Assembly (NCBI GenBank): GCA_900544175.1
Contig: UQUN01000027.1
Span: 1-34,828, forward strand
DNA: 34,828 nt
Direction of reading: 5' to 3'
Source: an uncultured Alistipes sp.
Lineage (GTDB): Bacteria; Bacteroidota; Bacteroidia; Bacteroidales; UBA932
The position numbers were made by a program, and so were the translations under genes. This document shows positions 23,018-31,552 of the stretch, piece by piece; the first letter of the stretch is position 1, and every line of letters begins with the position of its first letter. The notes below the pieces were generated by a model. The model did no database searches. It saw only the letters and a program-made list of their open reading frames with translations, and was not told the DNA's origin.

Positions 23018-25094
23018 TGCGAGATACTTGTTGCCCACAACTCTGTGCATGATATTGTGTATCGGCGCGAAAGGCAGTCCGGCTGCTTTCTCCGCCGATA
23101 CATCTTCTTTTTTCCCTTCAGACAGCATATCGGCAGTACAGGATACAGTAGGAGACTATACGCTGGAAGAGCTGCTGGTCGTCGGCCGCAGGCCGGGCCC
23201 CATGATTACCGAATCAGGAAATGCAGTCACTGTCTCGATACGGGACATGGAACATCTGCCTAAATTCTTAGGGACAGCCGATCCGATGCGCTATCTGCAA
23301 AGTCTGCCCGGAGTGCAGGCGAATACCGAATCCTCCGCCGGCATTTTCATTCAGGGATGTGAGGACCATCACACCATATTGTCCATCGACGGAGCGCCCG
23401 TGTTCTATCCCAATCATCTGCTCGGGCTGTTTTCTTCCTTCATACCGGCCCACTTCGAGGACATGGAGGTCGAGACATCGTTCCACAATGCATCATTCAC
23501 AAACCGTCTCGGAGGCGGCGTCAGTCTCTATTCCCATACCGCTTTCGACCGCCCGATAGGCATAGAGGGCAATGTCGGACTGATAGGCTCGGAACTGACC
23601 ATGCCCGTAAGGCTCGGTGACAAAGGTGCCCTGTTCCTGTCTGCCCGTACATCCTACATAGGCATGCTTTACAGTTCATTGATGAGCATCAACGGCATAG
23701 ATGTAGGATACGAGTTCCAGGATTTCAATGTCACCGGTACGTGGACTCCTTCAGACAATGACGAGATAGTGTTGTCGGCTTTTTTCGGGATGGACGGTAT
23801 GGACTTGGAAAACAATACGTCCATGTCGGCAGACATAGGCTGGAACAATCTGGCCGCGTCGCTTTCATGGCGGCACCGCTTCGGCGACGGTTCTGAACTG
23901 AACACGAGCGCCAGTTTTTCTGGATACGCGAGCAGGATAGCCTTCGAGGAACAGCCGGTCAACATACATACCTTCTCCGGCATATCACTGGCTGGAGTGA
24001 AGTCCGGTTTCAAAAAGACTTTCGGAGACAGATTCCACATCGGGGCCGGTGTCGAGTGGAATACCTATCTCGGCCGTCCTCTTGCCATACAGTCAGAAGG
24101 AATAGGTACAGCTGTCGATAACATACCTGTTACAGACATTATGCACGAGGCTTCTGCCTATGCCGGTTTCACTCATGATGTAAATGCTCATTTCCGTTAC
24201 GAGGCCGGATTTCGTCCGTCGGTATGGCTTTGCGGCAACAACATTGTTTTATGGTCTGTCGATCCGCGTATCACATTGTATTTTCCTGTCAACGGGCTCC
24301 ACGAGATCAAGCTGCATTACGGCATGTACAGTCAGGCACTGCACAAGGCCGCACTTTTGGACGGGGGGCTGCCGGCGGATTATTTTTTCCTTTCGGACAA
24401 GACAAATCCTCCGGAACGGTCGCGTGCCGTGTCCATAGGCTACAGCGGTTCCATACCGGACAAGTCGTGGTCCTTCTCCGCCGAATTGTATTTCAAGCAA
24501 CTATACAATGTCATAGAATCGTCGTCCAACGTCATCGGACTTATCTACAACGGATTCGATTACCAGAAAGACTTTCTGTACGGAAACGGACGCAATTTCG
24601 GGTTCAATGCGATGATCCAGAAGAACAGAGGCTACGTAAAAGGCTACATATCCTATTCGTTAGGATGGGCACTGCGCAAATTCCCGAAAATCACGGACCG
24701 GTACAATATCCGAGCTGACCATGACAGACGGCACAATCTTGTCATTGCATTGAGTTCCCAGCCGGCAAGACGCTGGTCCATAGGCGCTATGTTCGTGCTT
24801 GCCTCCGGTGCTCCCTATACGGAGGCAGTGAACGCATATCTCCTCAACGGCCATTTCATTTTCGAATTCGGCCCTCACAACGGAGCCACATTGCCGTTGT
24901 ACCACAGGCTCGATCTCTCATGCTCGTACTACATCATAAAGAGCAGCAACCGCGAGTTGTCCGTAAACCTGTCGGTCTACAATGTGTACGCCCATAAGAA
25001 TGTCCAGTTCATACTGGCGTCAGGCACGTCCATGAGAAGTGTATCCATGCTTCCTTACCCGATACCGTCTTTAAGTGTTTTCTTCAGATTCTGA
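23007..25094 (+). CDS. TonB-dependent outer-membrane receptor
   Basis: 695 residues. The N-terminal signal segment (YLLPTTLCMILCIGAKG...AFSA) is followed by a TonB-box-like stretch (YTLEELLVVGRRP). The plug domain (about 60-165) has LPKFLGTADPMRYLQSLPGVQANTESSAGIFIQGCEDHHTILSIDGAPVFYPNHLLGLFSSF. The beta-barrel ends in Phe (SLSVFFRF), as expected for outer-membrane insertion. It lacks the carboxypeptidase-regulatory N-terminal extension common in SusC-type receptors. It is paired with DUF4249, not SusD, so the substrate is probably not a glycan handled by a SusCD complex; it is unknown. The TTG start at 23007 gives the best signal peptide. TTG 23028 or 23031 or ATG 23049 are alternatives. It overlaps the upstream lipoprotein gene by 11 nt. 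Confidence 0.9.
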   Translation: MSFSARYLLPTTLCMILCIGAKGSPAAFSADTSSFFPSDSISAVQDTVGDYTLEELLVVGRRPGPMITESGNAVTVSIRDMEHLPKFLGTADPMRYLQSLPGVQANTESSAGIFIQGCEDHHTILSIDGAPVFYPNHLLGLFSSFIPAHFEDMEVETSFHNASFTNRLGGGVSLYSHTAFDRPIGIEGNVGLIGSELTMPVRLGDKGALFLSARTSYIGMLYSSLMSINGIDVGYEFQDFNVTGTWTPSDNDEIVLSAFFGMDGMDLENNTSMSADIGWNNLAASLSWRHRFGDGSELNTSASFSGYASRIAFEEQPVNIHTFSGISLAGVKSGFKKTFGDRFHIGAGVEWNTYLGRPLAIQSEGIGTAVDNIPVTDIMHEASAYAGFTHDVNAHFRYEAGFRPSVWLCGNNIVLWSVDPRITLYFPVNGLHEIKLHYGMYSQALHKAALLDGGLPADYFFLSDKTNPPERSRAVSIGYSGSIPDKSWSFSAELYFKQLYNVIESSSNVIGLIYNGFDYQKDFLYGNGRNFGFNAMIQKNRGYVKGYISYSLGWALRKFPKITDRYNIRADHDRRHNLVIALSSQPARRWSIGAMFVLASGAPYTEAVNAYLLNGHFIFEFGPHNGATLPLYHRLDLSCSYYIIKSSNRELSVNLSVYNVYAHKNVQFILASGTSMRSVSMLPYPIPSLSVFFRF

Positions 25095-25102
25095 TTTCAA
25101 TT

Positions 25103-25996
25103 ATGAGGACGACAATCAAAAACATACTGGCAAATACAGCACTCGTGATTGCGGCGGCAGCAGCCGTATCCTGCACGAAGCCGGAACCGGAAGAACCGGA
25201 AATGGTGCTTGAAGGATGGATAGACGAAGGCGGGCATCCAGTAATCATGCTCCACAACTCAATAAACTTCACAGAAGACTTCAGTACTCTCGAGGAGATG
25301 GTCGAGTCAAAGCTGATCTATTTCGGGAAAGTCACTGTAAGCGACGGAGAGACATCGGTAATCCTTACAGGACGTGTCGACACCGCATATCTGCCGCCTT
25401 ATACGTATTCCTCTGTCCGTATCATCGGGGAACCCGGCAGGACATATCATGTGGAGGCCGAATTCGAGGGCAGGAAAATATCCGCCTCTACGACCATACC
25501 TCCCAAGGCCCTGTTCGACTCAGTCTCCGTGGAGTCCTTGCCGGAGAAACCGGGATTCTTCAGACTTGCCGGCTACCTTACGGACAAGAATGACCACAGC
25601 GACTATTTCGTGGTATTCTACCGTTACAAAGGCGAGAAACAATACCGCAACTGCTTTCTCGGAGTGGCATCGGACCTTGCATCTGACGCATCGGGAGTGC
25701 TACGGATACCCATATACAAGAATGTGGCCGGAACCTCATTGATGGACAGGGACTCAGCCTCCACGCGCTTTTTCCGCCTCGGAGATACTGTAGACATCAA
25801 ACTTGCCGCCGTAGACCAGGTGTCATACAGGTTCTGGGAAAGTTTTTCCTCGATGACAATATCCTCCTCAATGCCCTTCCTGCCCGTGAATGAGAATATC
25901 TTTACCAACATATCGGGCGGCAGGGGCTACTGGTGCGGTTACGGCAGCTCGACCTACAGGATTGTACCCGAGAAAGACACAGTCCTGCGTATGTAG
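25103..25996 (+). CDS. DUF4249 lipoprotein
   Basis: 297 residues. The signal peptide ends at lipobox AAVSC (Cys24), followed by a Pro/Glu tether. The core (about 35-270) begins with MVLEGWIDEGGHPVIMLHNS, continues with VSDGETSVILTGR and ends with IFTNISGGRGYWCGYGSSTY. This is the DUF4249 pattern, in which these proteins are encoded directly downstream of a TonB-dependent receptor and lack a known enzymatic role. Here the gap to the receptor is 8 nt, consistent with cotranslation. An outer-membrane partner role is inferred. Confidence 0.85.
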   Translation: MRTTIKNILANTALVIAAAAAVSCTKPEPEEPEMVLEGWIDEGGHPVIMLHNSINFTEDFSTLEEMVESKLIYFGKVTVSDGETSVILTGRVDTAYLPPYTYSSVRIIGEPGRTYHVEAEFEGRKISASTTIPPKALFDSVSVESLPEKPGFFRLAGYLTDKNDHSDYFVVFYRYKGEKQYRNCFLGVASDLASDASGVLRIPIYKNVAGTSLMDRDSASTRFFRLGDTVDIKLAAVDQVSYRFWESFSSMTISSSMPFLPVNENIFTNISGGRGYWCGYGSSTYRIVPEKDTVLRM

Positions 25997-26019
25997 AAGC
26001 AGGGCCGGACAAATAAAAC

Positions 26020-27348
26020 ATGAATGATACAATGAAACGCGTACTTATCATCACATACTACTGGCCGCCGACAGCCGGATCAGGAGTGCAGAGATGGCTC
26101 AAGATGTCCAAATATCTGCCGCAGTACGGCTGGCAGCCGGTCATCTACACCCCTTCGAACCCGGAGGCAGCCATGACCGACCAATCTCTGCTGAAAGACA
26201 TCTGCCCGGAAGCGGAAATCGTCAGGCGGTCCATCATAGAGCCATACGCCATATTCAAGGCCCTGACAGGCAAGAAGGGAGGCAAAGAAAACAGTACGGC
26301 CGTCAATCCCATAAACGCTGTGGGAAGCAAATCCCCCATGATGCGTCTCTCTCTCTGGGTCAGGGCCAATGTATTCGTCCCTGACCCCCGGTTCCTGTGG
26401 ATCCGTCCCTCTGTCAGATTCCTGAAAAAATACCTCCGCGAGCATCCCGTGGACGCTATCGTCAGCACCGGTCCTCCCCACTCCATGCACCTGATAGCAA
26501 GAGAGCTGCACCGCTCGACAGGCATTCCCTGGACAGCCGACTTCCGCGACCCGTGGACCCGGATATTCTACTTCAAGCATCTGCCTCTGACCCGCCGCAG
26601 CAGGAAGAGATACGCCGCCATGGAGCTTTCGGTACTGCGCGAGGCGGACCGGGTGACCGCTGTCACTGACAGTATGGTCCGGGACTTCCTTGGGGAGCTG
26701 GCACAATCAGAAGAACACTCCGGAACAGTGCGGCAGAAATTCCACGTAATCGAAAACGGCTACGACGAAGCTGACTTCTCCGGCATCACGGCAGCGGAGC
26801 TCCCGGCTGGATTCAACCTCGTACATACAGGCCTTTTCTCGGCTGAAGGCAATCCCCGGAAACTGTGGAAAGTCCTCGCCGAGCTGTGCCGTGAGCTTCC
26901 TGGTTTCGACAGCCGCCTGCATCTCACATTCGCAGGAAAGACCGACCCGGAAATATTGGCGGCAATAAGGGATGCCGGACTCGGAGAAAAACTGACAGAC
27001 CTGGGCTATGTTCCGCATCACGAGGCCAACAGCCTGCAGAAAGCCGCGGACCTGCTCCTTCTGCCACTGAGAGAAGAACCGGAGGCCGCCGGCATTCTCA
27101 CCGGTAAATACTTCGAATACCTTGCAGCCGGAAAACCGATAGCGGCTTTCGGTCCCCACGGCAGTGTACTGGAACGCTCCCTCGCCGCCACACGTACCGG
27201 GGAGATATTCGACTGGGACGAGGAGAGCTCCCTTAAGGCATACATCGCCGACCTGTACACCGGCAGCAGGAGCTTCTCACCTGACAGACAGGCCATAGCC
27301 GCCTATACCCGCCGTGTCCTGGCCGGACGCTTCGCCAAACTGCTCTAA
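26020..27348 (+). CDS. Glycosyltransferase, GT4-like
   Basis: 442 residues, two Rossmann-like halves (GT-B fold). The N-terminal half has VLIITYYWPPTAGSGVQRW and ADFRDPWTRIFYF. The C-terminal half has NLVHTGLFSAEGNPRKLWKVLAEL, LTDLGYVPHHEANSLQKAADLLLLPLREEPEAAGILTGKYFEYLAAGKPIAAFGPHGSV. The E-x7-E-like donor-binding region falls here (EAAGILTGKYFEY). This is typical of GT4 enzymes that add sugars to surface polysaccharides or lipids; donor and acceptor are unknown. ATG 26020 and ATG 26032 (MKRVLI) are both possible starts. It follows the DUF4249 gene by 23 nt. Confidence 0.87.
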   Translation: MNDTMKRVLIITYYWPPTAGSGVQRWLKMSKYLPQYGWQPVIYTPSNPEAAMTDQSLLKDICPEAEIVRRSIIEPYAIFKALTGKKGGKENSTAVNPINAVGSKSPMMRLSLWVRANVFVPDPRFLWIRPSVRFLKKYLREHPVDAIVSTGPPHSMHLIARELHRSTGIPWTADFRDPWTRIFYFKHLPLTRRSRKRYAAMELSVLREADRVTAVTDSMVRDFLGELAQSEEHSGTVRQKFHVIENGYDEADFSGITAAELPAGFNLVHTGLFSAEGNPRKLWKVLAELCRELPGFDSRLHLTFAGKTDPEILAAIRDAGLGEKLTDLGYVPHHEANSLQKAADLLLLPLREEPEAAGILTGKYFEYLAAGKPIAAFGPHGSVLERSLAATRTGEIFDWDEESSLKAYIADLYTGSRSFSPDRQAIAAYTRRVLAGRFAKLL

Positions 27349-27369
27349 CGTTTTGATAAATACTGACGT

Positions 27370-27471
27370 ATGAAACCACAATATATCCTTGCAGCTGCGG
27401 CAGCAGCCATTTTAAGTGCTTCCTGCACATCTGAAAACAACACCACCATATTCAATCTTACCCTTAAATAA
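27370..27471 (+). CDS. Mini-lipoprotein of 33 residues
   Basis: ATG 27370 to TAA 27471. It encodes a complete lipoprotein signal peptide (MKPQYILAAAAAAILSASC, lipobox at Cys19) followed by only 14 residues (TSENNTTIFNLTLK). It has 21 nt to the glycosyltransferase stop and 11 nt to the dihydrofolate reductase start, so it sits like an operon gene. It may be a genuine short lipoprotein, or the remains of a longer one whose body was lost by deletion. No continuation in other frames was seen, because the folA gene starts at once. Confidence 0.55.
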   Translation: MKPQYILAAAAAAILSASCTSENNTTIFNLTLK

Positions 27472-27482
27472 CCGCAACCACC

Positions 27483-28004
27483 ATGCTCTCCATAATAGCA
27501 GCAGTATCGGACAATCTCGCCATAGGAAAAGACAACAACCTTCTGTGGCATATCTCAGAAGACCTTAAATATTTCAAGCGGGTCACGACAGGCCATCCGG
27601 TAATCATGGGATACAACACATTCCTGTCCCTCGGAGGGAGACCGCTTCCGAAAAGGACAAACGTAATTGTAAGCCAGCGGCACGAAGCTCCTGCAGGCAG
27701 CCAGACCCTGTTCTGCAAGTCCCTTGACGAGGCCCTGCGGAAAGCAGCCGGCAGCAATGAGGAACAAGGCGATGAGGAGACATTCGTGATAGGCGGCGGA
27801 CAACTGTACCGCAGTGCATTACCGGATGCGGACAGGCTGTACATCACAGAAGTCCACACTGTAATCTGCGATGCCGACACGTTTTTCCCGGAAATAGACC
27901 GGAACCTATGGAAAGAAACTTCCAGATCTGAGACAATGCTGGACGAGAAAACGGGATACCGTTACACATTCGTGATCTACGACAGAATACGGTACAGTTT
28001 GTGA
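27483..28004 (+). CDS. folA: Dihydrofolate reductase
   Basis: 173 residues. It reduces dihydrofolate to tetrahydrofolate with NADPH, feeding one-carbon metabolism and thymidylate synthesis. Seen: ISIIAAVSDNLAIGKDNNLLWHIS at the start, the catalytic acid Asp27 (SEDLKYFK), the NADPH-binding GHPVIMGYNTFLSL, RTNVIVSQ, and FVIGGGQLYRSALPDADRLYITEV. Length is normal. It ends a run of plus-strand genes that starts at 21677. No thymidylate synthase gene is adjacent, whereas the two often sit together. The tRNA gene downstream has its own promoter. Confidence 0.95.
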   Translation: MLSIIAAVSDNLAIGKDNNLLWHISEDLKYFKRVTTGHPVIMGYNTFLSLGGRPLPKRTNVIVSQRHEAPAGSQTLFCKSLDEALRKAAGSNEEQGDEETFVIGGGQLYRSALPDADRLYITEVHTVICDADTFFPEIDRNLWKETSRSETMLDEKTGYRYTFVIYDRIRYSL

Positions 28005-28013
28005 AGATTTTGT

Positions 28014-28043
28014 TTTGCATTATGAAAATTTGCCTTATATTTG
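28014..28043 (+). promoter_or_regulatory. Promoter of tRNA-Ala
   Basis: TTTG (28014-28017), 18 nt, then a perfect -7 box TATATTTG (28036-28043), 32 nt before the first tRNA base. Confidence 0.75.
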
Positions 28044-28075
28044 CCGGAACTTTTTCATAATGACCATTCATTGGA

Positions 28076-28149
28076 GGGGCATTAGCTCATCTGGCTAGAG
28101 CGCGACACTGGCAGTGTCGAGGTAATCGGTTCGAGTCCGATATGCTCCA
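28076..28149 (+). tRNA. tRNA-Ala(GGC)
   Basis: 74 nt. The acceptor stem GGGGCAT (28076-28082) pairs with ATGCTCC (28142-28148) and includes the G3-U70 wobble that marks alanine tRNAs. The D-stem is GCTC/GAGC. The anticodon stem CGACA/TGTCG encloses loop CTGGCAG, giving anticodon GGC, which reads GCC and GCU. The T-arm carries GGTTCGAGTCC. The discriminator is A and CCA is not encoded (CAA follows). Confidence 0.95.
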
Positions 28150-28227
28150 CAAAAGGCGAAACAGACGATGTCCTCAATAGCACCGAGGCATTATCCTCTG
28201 CTGTTCTGTACAAATGCCTGGTTTTTC

Positions 28228-28258
28228 TTGGAAAGCCGGAATATTGTTCGTATCTTGG
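28228..28258 (+). promoter_or_regulatory. Promoter of the superoxide dismutase gene
   Basis: TTG (28228-28230), 20 nt, then TATCTTGG (28251-28258), a one-mismatch -7 box. It ends only 4 nt before the ATG at 28263. Confidence 0.55.
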
Positions 28259-28262
28259 AATC

Positions 28263-28838
28263 ATGAAACATCTATTACCAGAACTGCCCTACGCACTTGA
28301 GGCACTGGAACCGGCAATGAGCCGCGAGACATTGGAATTCCATTATGGAAAACACCTGCAGACCTACATCGACAATCTGAACAGACTGATTCAGGGAACG
28401 CCCTTTGAAGACTTCTCCCTGGAGGAGATCATCATGAAGGCCGACGGCGGCATTCTCAACAACGCCGCCCAGACCTGGAACCACACTTTCTTCTTCAAAG
28501 GTCTTACCCCGTCACAACCGGAGATTCCTCAAAGGCTGTTGAAAGCCATAGAGAAAGCCTTCGGGAGTTTTGAAGAGTTCAAGACACAGTTCACTCAGAC
28601 CGCCGTATCACTTTTCGGATCAGGATGGGCTTGGCTGGTATCTGACGGAGATGGACGACTCTCCATCTCCGCAGAACCGAATGCCGGCAACCCCATGCGC
28701 AAAGGATTGCGTCCTCTGCTGACTGTAGATGTATGGGAACATGCCTACTACATCGATTACCGCAACCGCAGGGCTGACTACCTCAACGCATGGTGGAGCC
28801 TTGTAGACTGGAAAGCTGTTGACGGACTGCTCGGATGA
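28263..28838 (+). CDS. sodB: Iron superoxide dismutase
   Basis: 191 residues. It converts superoxide to oxygen and hydrogen peroxide in the cytoplasm, protecting anaerobes from air. Metal ligands are visible as His27 (FHYGKH), His74 (TWNHTFFF), Asp156 and His160 (DVWEHAYY). Gln70 within NNAAQTWNH and the absence of a Gln in the segment after SAEPN favour an iron-type or cambialistic enzyme over a strict manganese enzyme. Its -7-like box ends 4 nt before the start, implying an almost leaderless mRNA. The last 61 nt overlap the 3' end of the convergent DUF3089 gene. Confidence 0.95.
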   Translation: MKHLLPELPYALEALEPAMSRETLEFHYGKHLQTYIDNLNRLIQGTPFEDFSLEEIIMKADGGILNNAAQTWNHTFFFKGLTPSQPEIPQRLLKAIEKAFGSFEEFKTQFTQTAVSLFGSGWAWLVSDGDGRLSISAEPNAGNPMRKGLRPLLTVDVWEHAYYIDYRNRRADYLNAWWSLVDWKAVDGLLG

Positions 28839-29818
28839 CATCTCCAATTACGGATGCGCAGGGCCGTGTTGCGGCGGAGGTGGTCCTGGTACAAAGTCAG
28901 TTCCTGCAGGTGGTAGTTGCCCAAGGGGAACATCGGGGCCAATGAGGGCAGGAAACAGGCTTCGGGGTCAAGGCCGTCCACTATCAGCAGGTGGCTCATG
29001 GTGTCGACGGTGACGGTCACCGAGTCGTTGAGGGCAGCCGGGACGGCCTCGGTGGTCCAGTTGACCGGGTTGATGCAGAAGTCGGAGGGAGAGAGGACAG
29101 CGCAGGCCGCTTCGGGGAAGGCTGCGGAGTTGTAGCTGATGATGGTGCCGGTGCCGGTCGAGTCGGTGGCGGGGTGCAGCTGCGGGTATTGCTCCACTTC
29201 CTCGTCAGAGATGCGGTAGCCTATCGCGTATGCGGCCACCATCCGTTCATAGGCTTCTGCCGGGAGATGCTTGACTAATTCCACCACAGCCTTTCCTCCC
29301 TGACTGAAACCGGCGAGAACGAAAGGCCGCCCTTCATTGTAATTGTCCATATAATAGTCAAATGCCGCACTGACATCCTCCATCGACAGGGGGAAGAGCT
29401 CCTCTACCGCCGCCTCACCGTCCATCCAGACATTGAGGGAGATCTGCCGGTAGTAGGGGCAGTAGAACCCGTATTGGCCTTGGGCGAAAATATCCTCCGC
29501 GAGTTCTACGGAGGGGAGGAATGCCTCGATATGGTCCGTGCGGGTGTAGTCGGAGTAGCGGCAGGACTGTCCGTCCTCAGTGGTCCAGTCCCATACGCAG
29601 GTGGGGAGGATGTAGAAAATGTCCGCTGCCGGGACTTCCGGTGCTGAAATATACCATGCCGCTGCGTCGGACCAGTCGGGAGGTGCGGGTATGAAAGTAT
29701 CCGTCCCGCCGCTGTTGGTGCGGCAGGACGATACTGTGAGTGCTGCGGACAGGACTGCCGAGACAGAAAGTGCCGTCAGCAGCCGTGCCGCGGATTTACT
29801 TTGTGCCGAAGAGAACAT
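28778..29818 (-). CDS. DUF3089 alpha/beta-hydrolase-like lipoprotein
   Basis: 346 residues from ATG 29818, chosen because it gives a signal peptide with lipobox VSSC (about Cys32); the frame runs to 29944 but that part is low-complexity Ser/Pro. The DUF3089 pattern is present: DIFYILPTCVWDW, QYGFYCPYYRQISL, YNEGRPFVLAGFSQGGKAVVELV (GFSQG is a nucleophile-elbow motif with Ser) and a late LLIVDGLDPE. An esterase or lipase-like activity on the cell surface or in the periplasm is inferred; no substrate is known. It overlaps the end of the metallopeptidase gene (23 nt, to 29796) and so is translationally coupled to it. Its C-terminal tail overlaps the superoxide dismutase gene by 61 nt on the other strand. 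Confidence 0.82.
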   Translation of the reverse strand: MFSSAQSKSAARLLTALSVSAVLSAALTVSSCRTNSGGTDTFIPAPPDWSDAAAWYISAPEVPAADIFYILPTCVWDWTTEDGQSCRYSDYTRTDHIEAFLPSVELAEDIFAQGQYGFYCPYYRQISLNVWMDGEAAVEELFPLSMEDVSAAFDYYMDNYNEGRPFVLAGFSQGGKAVVELVKHLPAEAYERMVAAYAIGYRISDEEVEQYPQLHPATDSTGTGTIISYNSAAFPEAACAVLSPSDFCINPVNWTTEAVPAALNDSVTVTVDTMSHLLIVDGLDPEACFLPSLAPMFPLGNYHLQELTLYQDHLRRNTALRIRNWRCHPSSPSTAFQSTRLHHALR

Positions 29819-31454
29819 CGGGACCCTGGATGAAGAAGATGTCCTTAGGGATACCGGCGGCGTTGATGCGGTCGAGGTCGGCCTGGAGAGCGGGGGTGAT
29901 GCCGCCGTTCTTAGCGCGGAACTCGGTGGCGAACTTGACGTCACCGTTGCCCTGGGTGATCAGGATGAGGTCGGCCCATGCGTTGATGGCGTTCTTGGCC
30001 TTGGCGTAGTCGATGACATAGAGGCCGTCGGCGTTGCGTGTAAATGCTCCCTGCTGCTCCATAAAGTTGAAGCACATCATGTTGGCCTTGCCGTGGGAGG
30101 ATGCGGCTCCGAAGCGCACCGAGCGGAGGATGCCTGCGATGTAGGTAGTGATGGCGTCCTCTACGGAGATATTGGTGATCTCACCCTTCTCGATCAGGCG
30201 GCATACCATGAAGAGTCCGAGGATATCGGCCTTGGCCTCTTCCCAGGAGGTCTTCTCAGTGCCCATGGCCGCGTCCACGCTGCCCTTGCCGTTGATGGTC
30301 TCCTTGATACCGAGACCGTGGGCCACCTCGTGGAAGGTCACGTTCCAGAAAAAGGCGTCGAACTTCAGGTGCTCGTGCTCCTCGGGAGCAAGGATAAGCT
30401 CTCCGATAGGGAGGAGAATCTTGTCGAACTTGGCCTGCATCGAGTTGCGCAGCTGGAGACGGCGGGTGCCTTTCATGGCGTGTACGCGCTCGTCGTTGGG
30501 CAGGTTGATGGCGATGGTCTTGCTGCCGGCATTGCAGTCTCCGGCGTAATAGACTACGTCATAGACGTTGAGGTCGGAGGATGTGCCGGGCACGAAGGTC
30601 TTGTACTCGGGCTTGCAGGGCAGCTCTTTCTGCAGGGCAGGGAGCATGGCCACAAACTTGGCCAGGTCCTTGCTGCGCTCGGTGTCCTTCAGCAGGATGA
30701 ATGACTCGTAGGAGGTCTTGGTCTCCTGGAACTTGTCGTCGTAGCTCTCGATAGGGCCTATCACGAAGTCTATCTTGCTGTCCTTCATGTCCATCCAGGC
30801 GAGGTCGCTGGGAAGGTAGTCGTCAGTCCTGAAAGACTCGATGCGTTTGAGCAGGTAGTTCTTCAGGCCGGGATCCTCGGCCAGATCAGCCGCTTTCTGC
30901 ATCAATGCGCACATCTCGGCTACTTCCTCCGCGTACTCCTCGTGATACCATACGGTCTTCAGCTTTCCGTTCTCATCACGGCGCAGGACGGTGTACCAGG
31001 ACGACTTGTCCGGGTCATCGAAGGCGTTGAACTCCTCGAGAGTGATGTCCTCAGGGTAATAGGTGCATACGTCGGGCTTGGCTCCGTAGCCCTCGATGAA
31101 AGGCTTGTTGTCATCGAGACGGTCCCAGGGGCCGTAGTTAATGTAGGCGAACTGTTTCGCATACGGATCTGCAATCTGGTCCATGAGACTCTTGTCCCCG
31201 AATGTCTGCTGCCAGAACAGGTCATCGGCGATCTGTCCGATCTGGAAGAATATCTCCACTATCTGACGCTCGTTGTCACTGAGCTGCGCCGCTAAAGGAG
31301 ATGTCAGTTCGAAGGGTGCGTACTCCTCAACTTTCTGCTTCATGGGTGATTCTGTCTGATTTTGATTCTGATTGCCGCAGGACGACACTCCCGCAGCTGC
31401 CGCCGCCCCTATCAAGGCCGCGCAGATGGATTTGGCTGTGATGTTGACTTTCAT
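29796..31454 (-). CDS. M49-like zinc metallopeptidase lipoprotein
   Basis: 552 residues from ATG 31454. The signal peptide ends at lipobox GVSSC, then a Gln/Asn-rich tether. Zinc-binding candidates are HEVAH (codons at 30332-30318, two His) and the downstream EEAKAD motif (third ligand Glu). The overall layout recalls M49 dipeptidyl peptidase III, whose motif is longer (HExxxH), so this is the shorter HExxH variant seen in Bacteroidetes proteins of about 550 residues. Mature N-terminal dipeptide release from peptides is the family's known activity; whether this one does it is not shown. The promoter -7 box (31488-31481, minus) favours start 31454 over 31475. The DUF3089 gene follows with a 23-nt overlap. 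Confidence 0.72.
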   Translation of the reverse strand: MKVNITAKSICAALIGAAAAAGVSSCGNQNQNQTESPMKQKVEEYAPFELTSPLAAQLSDNERQIVEIFFQIGQIADDLFWQQTFGDKSLMDQIADPYAKQFAYINYGPWDRLDDNKPFIEGYGAKPDVCTYYPEDITLEEFNAFDDPDKSSWYTVLRRDENGKLKTVWYHEEYAEEVAEMCALMQKAADLAEDPGLKNYLLKRIESFRTDDYLPSDLAWMDMKDSKIDFVIGPIESYDDKFQETKTSYESFILLKDTERSKDLAKFVAMLPALQKELPCKPEYKTFVPGTSSDLNVYDVVYYAGDCNAGSKTIAINLPNDERVHAMKGTRRLQLRNSMQAKFDKILLPIGELILAPEEHEHLKFDAFFWNVTFHEVAHGLGIKETINGKGSVDAAMGTEKTSWEEAKADILGLFMVCRLIEKGEITNISVEDAITTYIAGILRSVRFGAASSHGKANMMCFNFMEQQGAFTRNADGLYVIDYAKAKNAINAWADLILITQGNGDVKFATEFRAKNGGITPALQADLDRINAAGIPKDIFFIQGPDVLFGTK

Positions 31455-31480
31455 TTGTCGGTAGTGTTTATTCATTTTTG

Positions 31481-31488
31481 CAAATATA
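31481..31488 (-). promoter_or_regulatory. -7 box of the peptidase-DUF3089 operon
   Basis: TATATTTG on the minus strand. It ends 5 nt before ATG 31475 but 26 nt before the preferred ATG 31454. The 33-bp palindrome at 31520-31552 lies 31 nt upstream. Confidence 0.65.
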
Positions 31489-31519
31489 TGGATTTCGAAG
31501 CAAATGAAAAATTTTTGAG

Positions 31520-31552
31520 ATTCTTTCCATTATTTTACAAATTGGAAAGAAT
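31520..31552. promoter_or_regulatory. 33-bp palindrome, copy 2 (at the 3' end of the Fic gene)
   Basis: The arms ATTCTTTCCA and TGGAAAGAAT enclose 13 nt. In inverse orientation it matches 32874-32906 at 30 of 33 positions; the three differences are transitions. It spans the Fic stop codon (31535-31537) and the region upstream of the peptidase promoter. No T-run follows, so a terminator role is not obvious. Confidence 0.8.
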
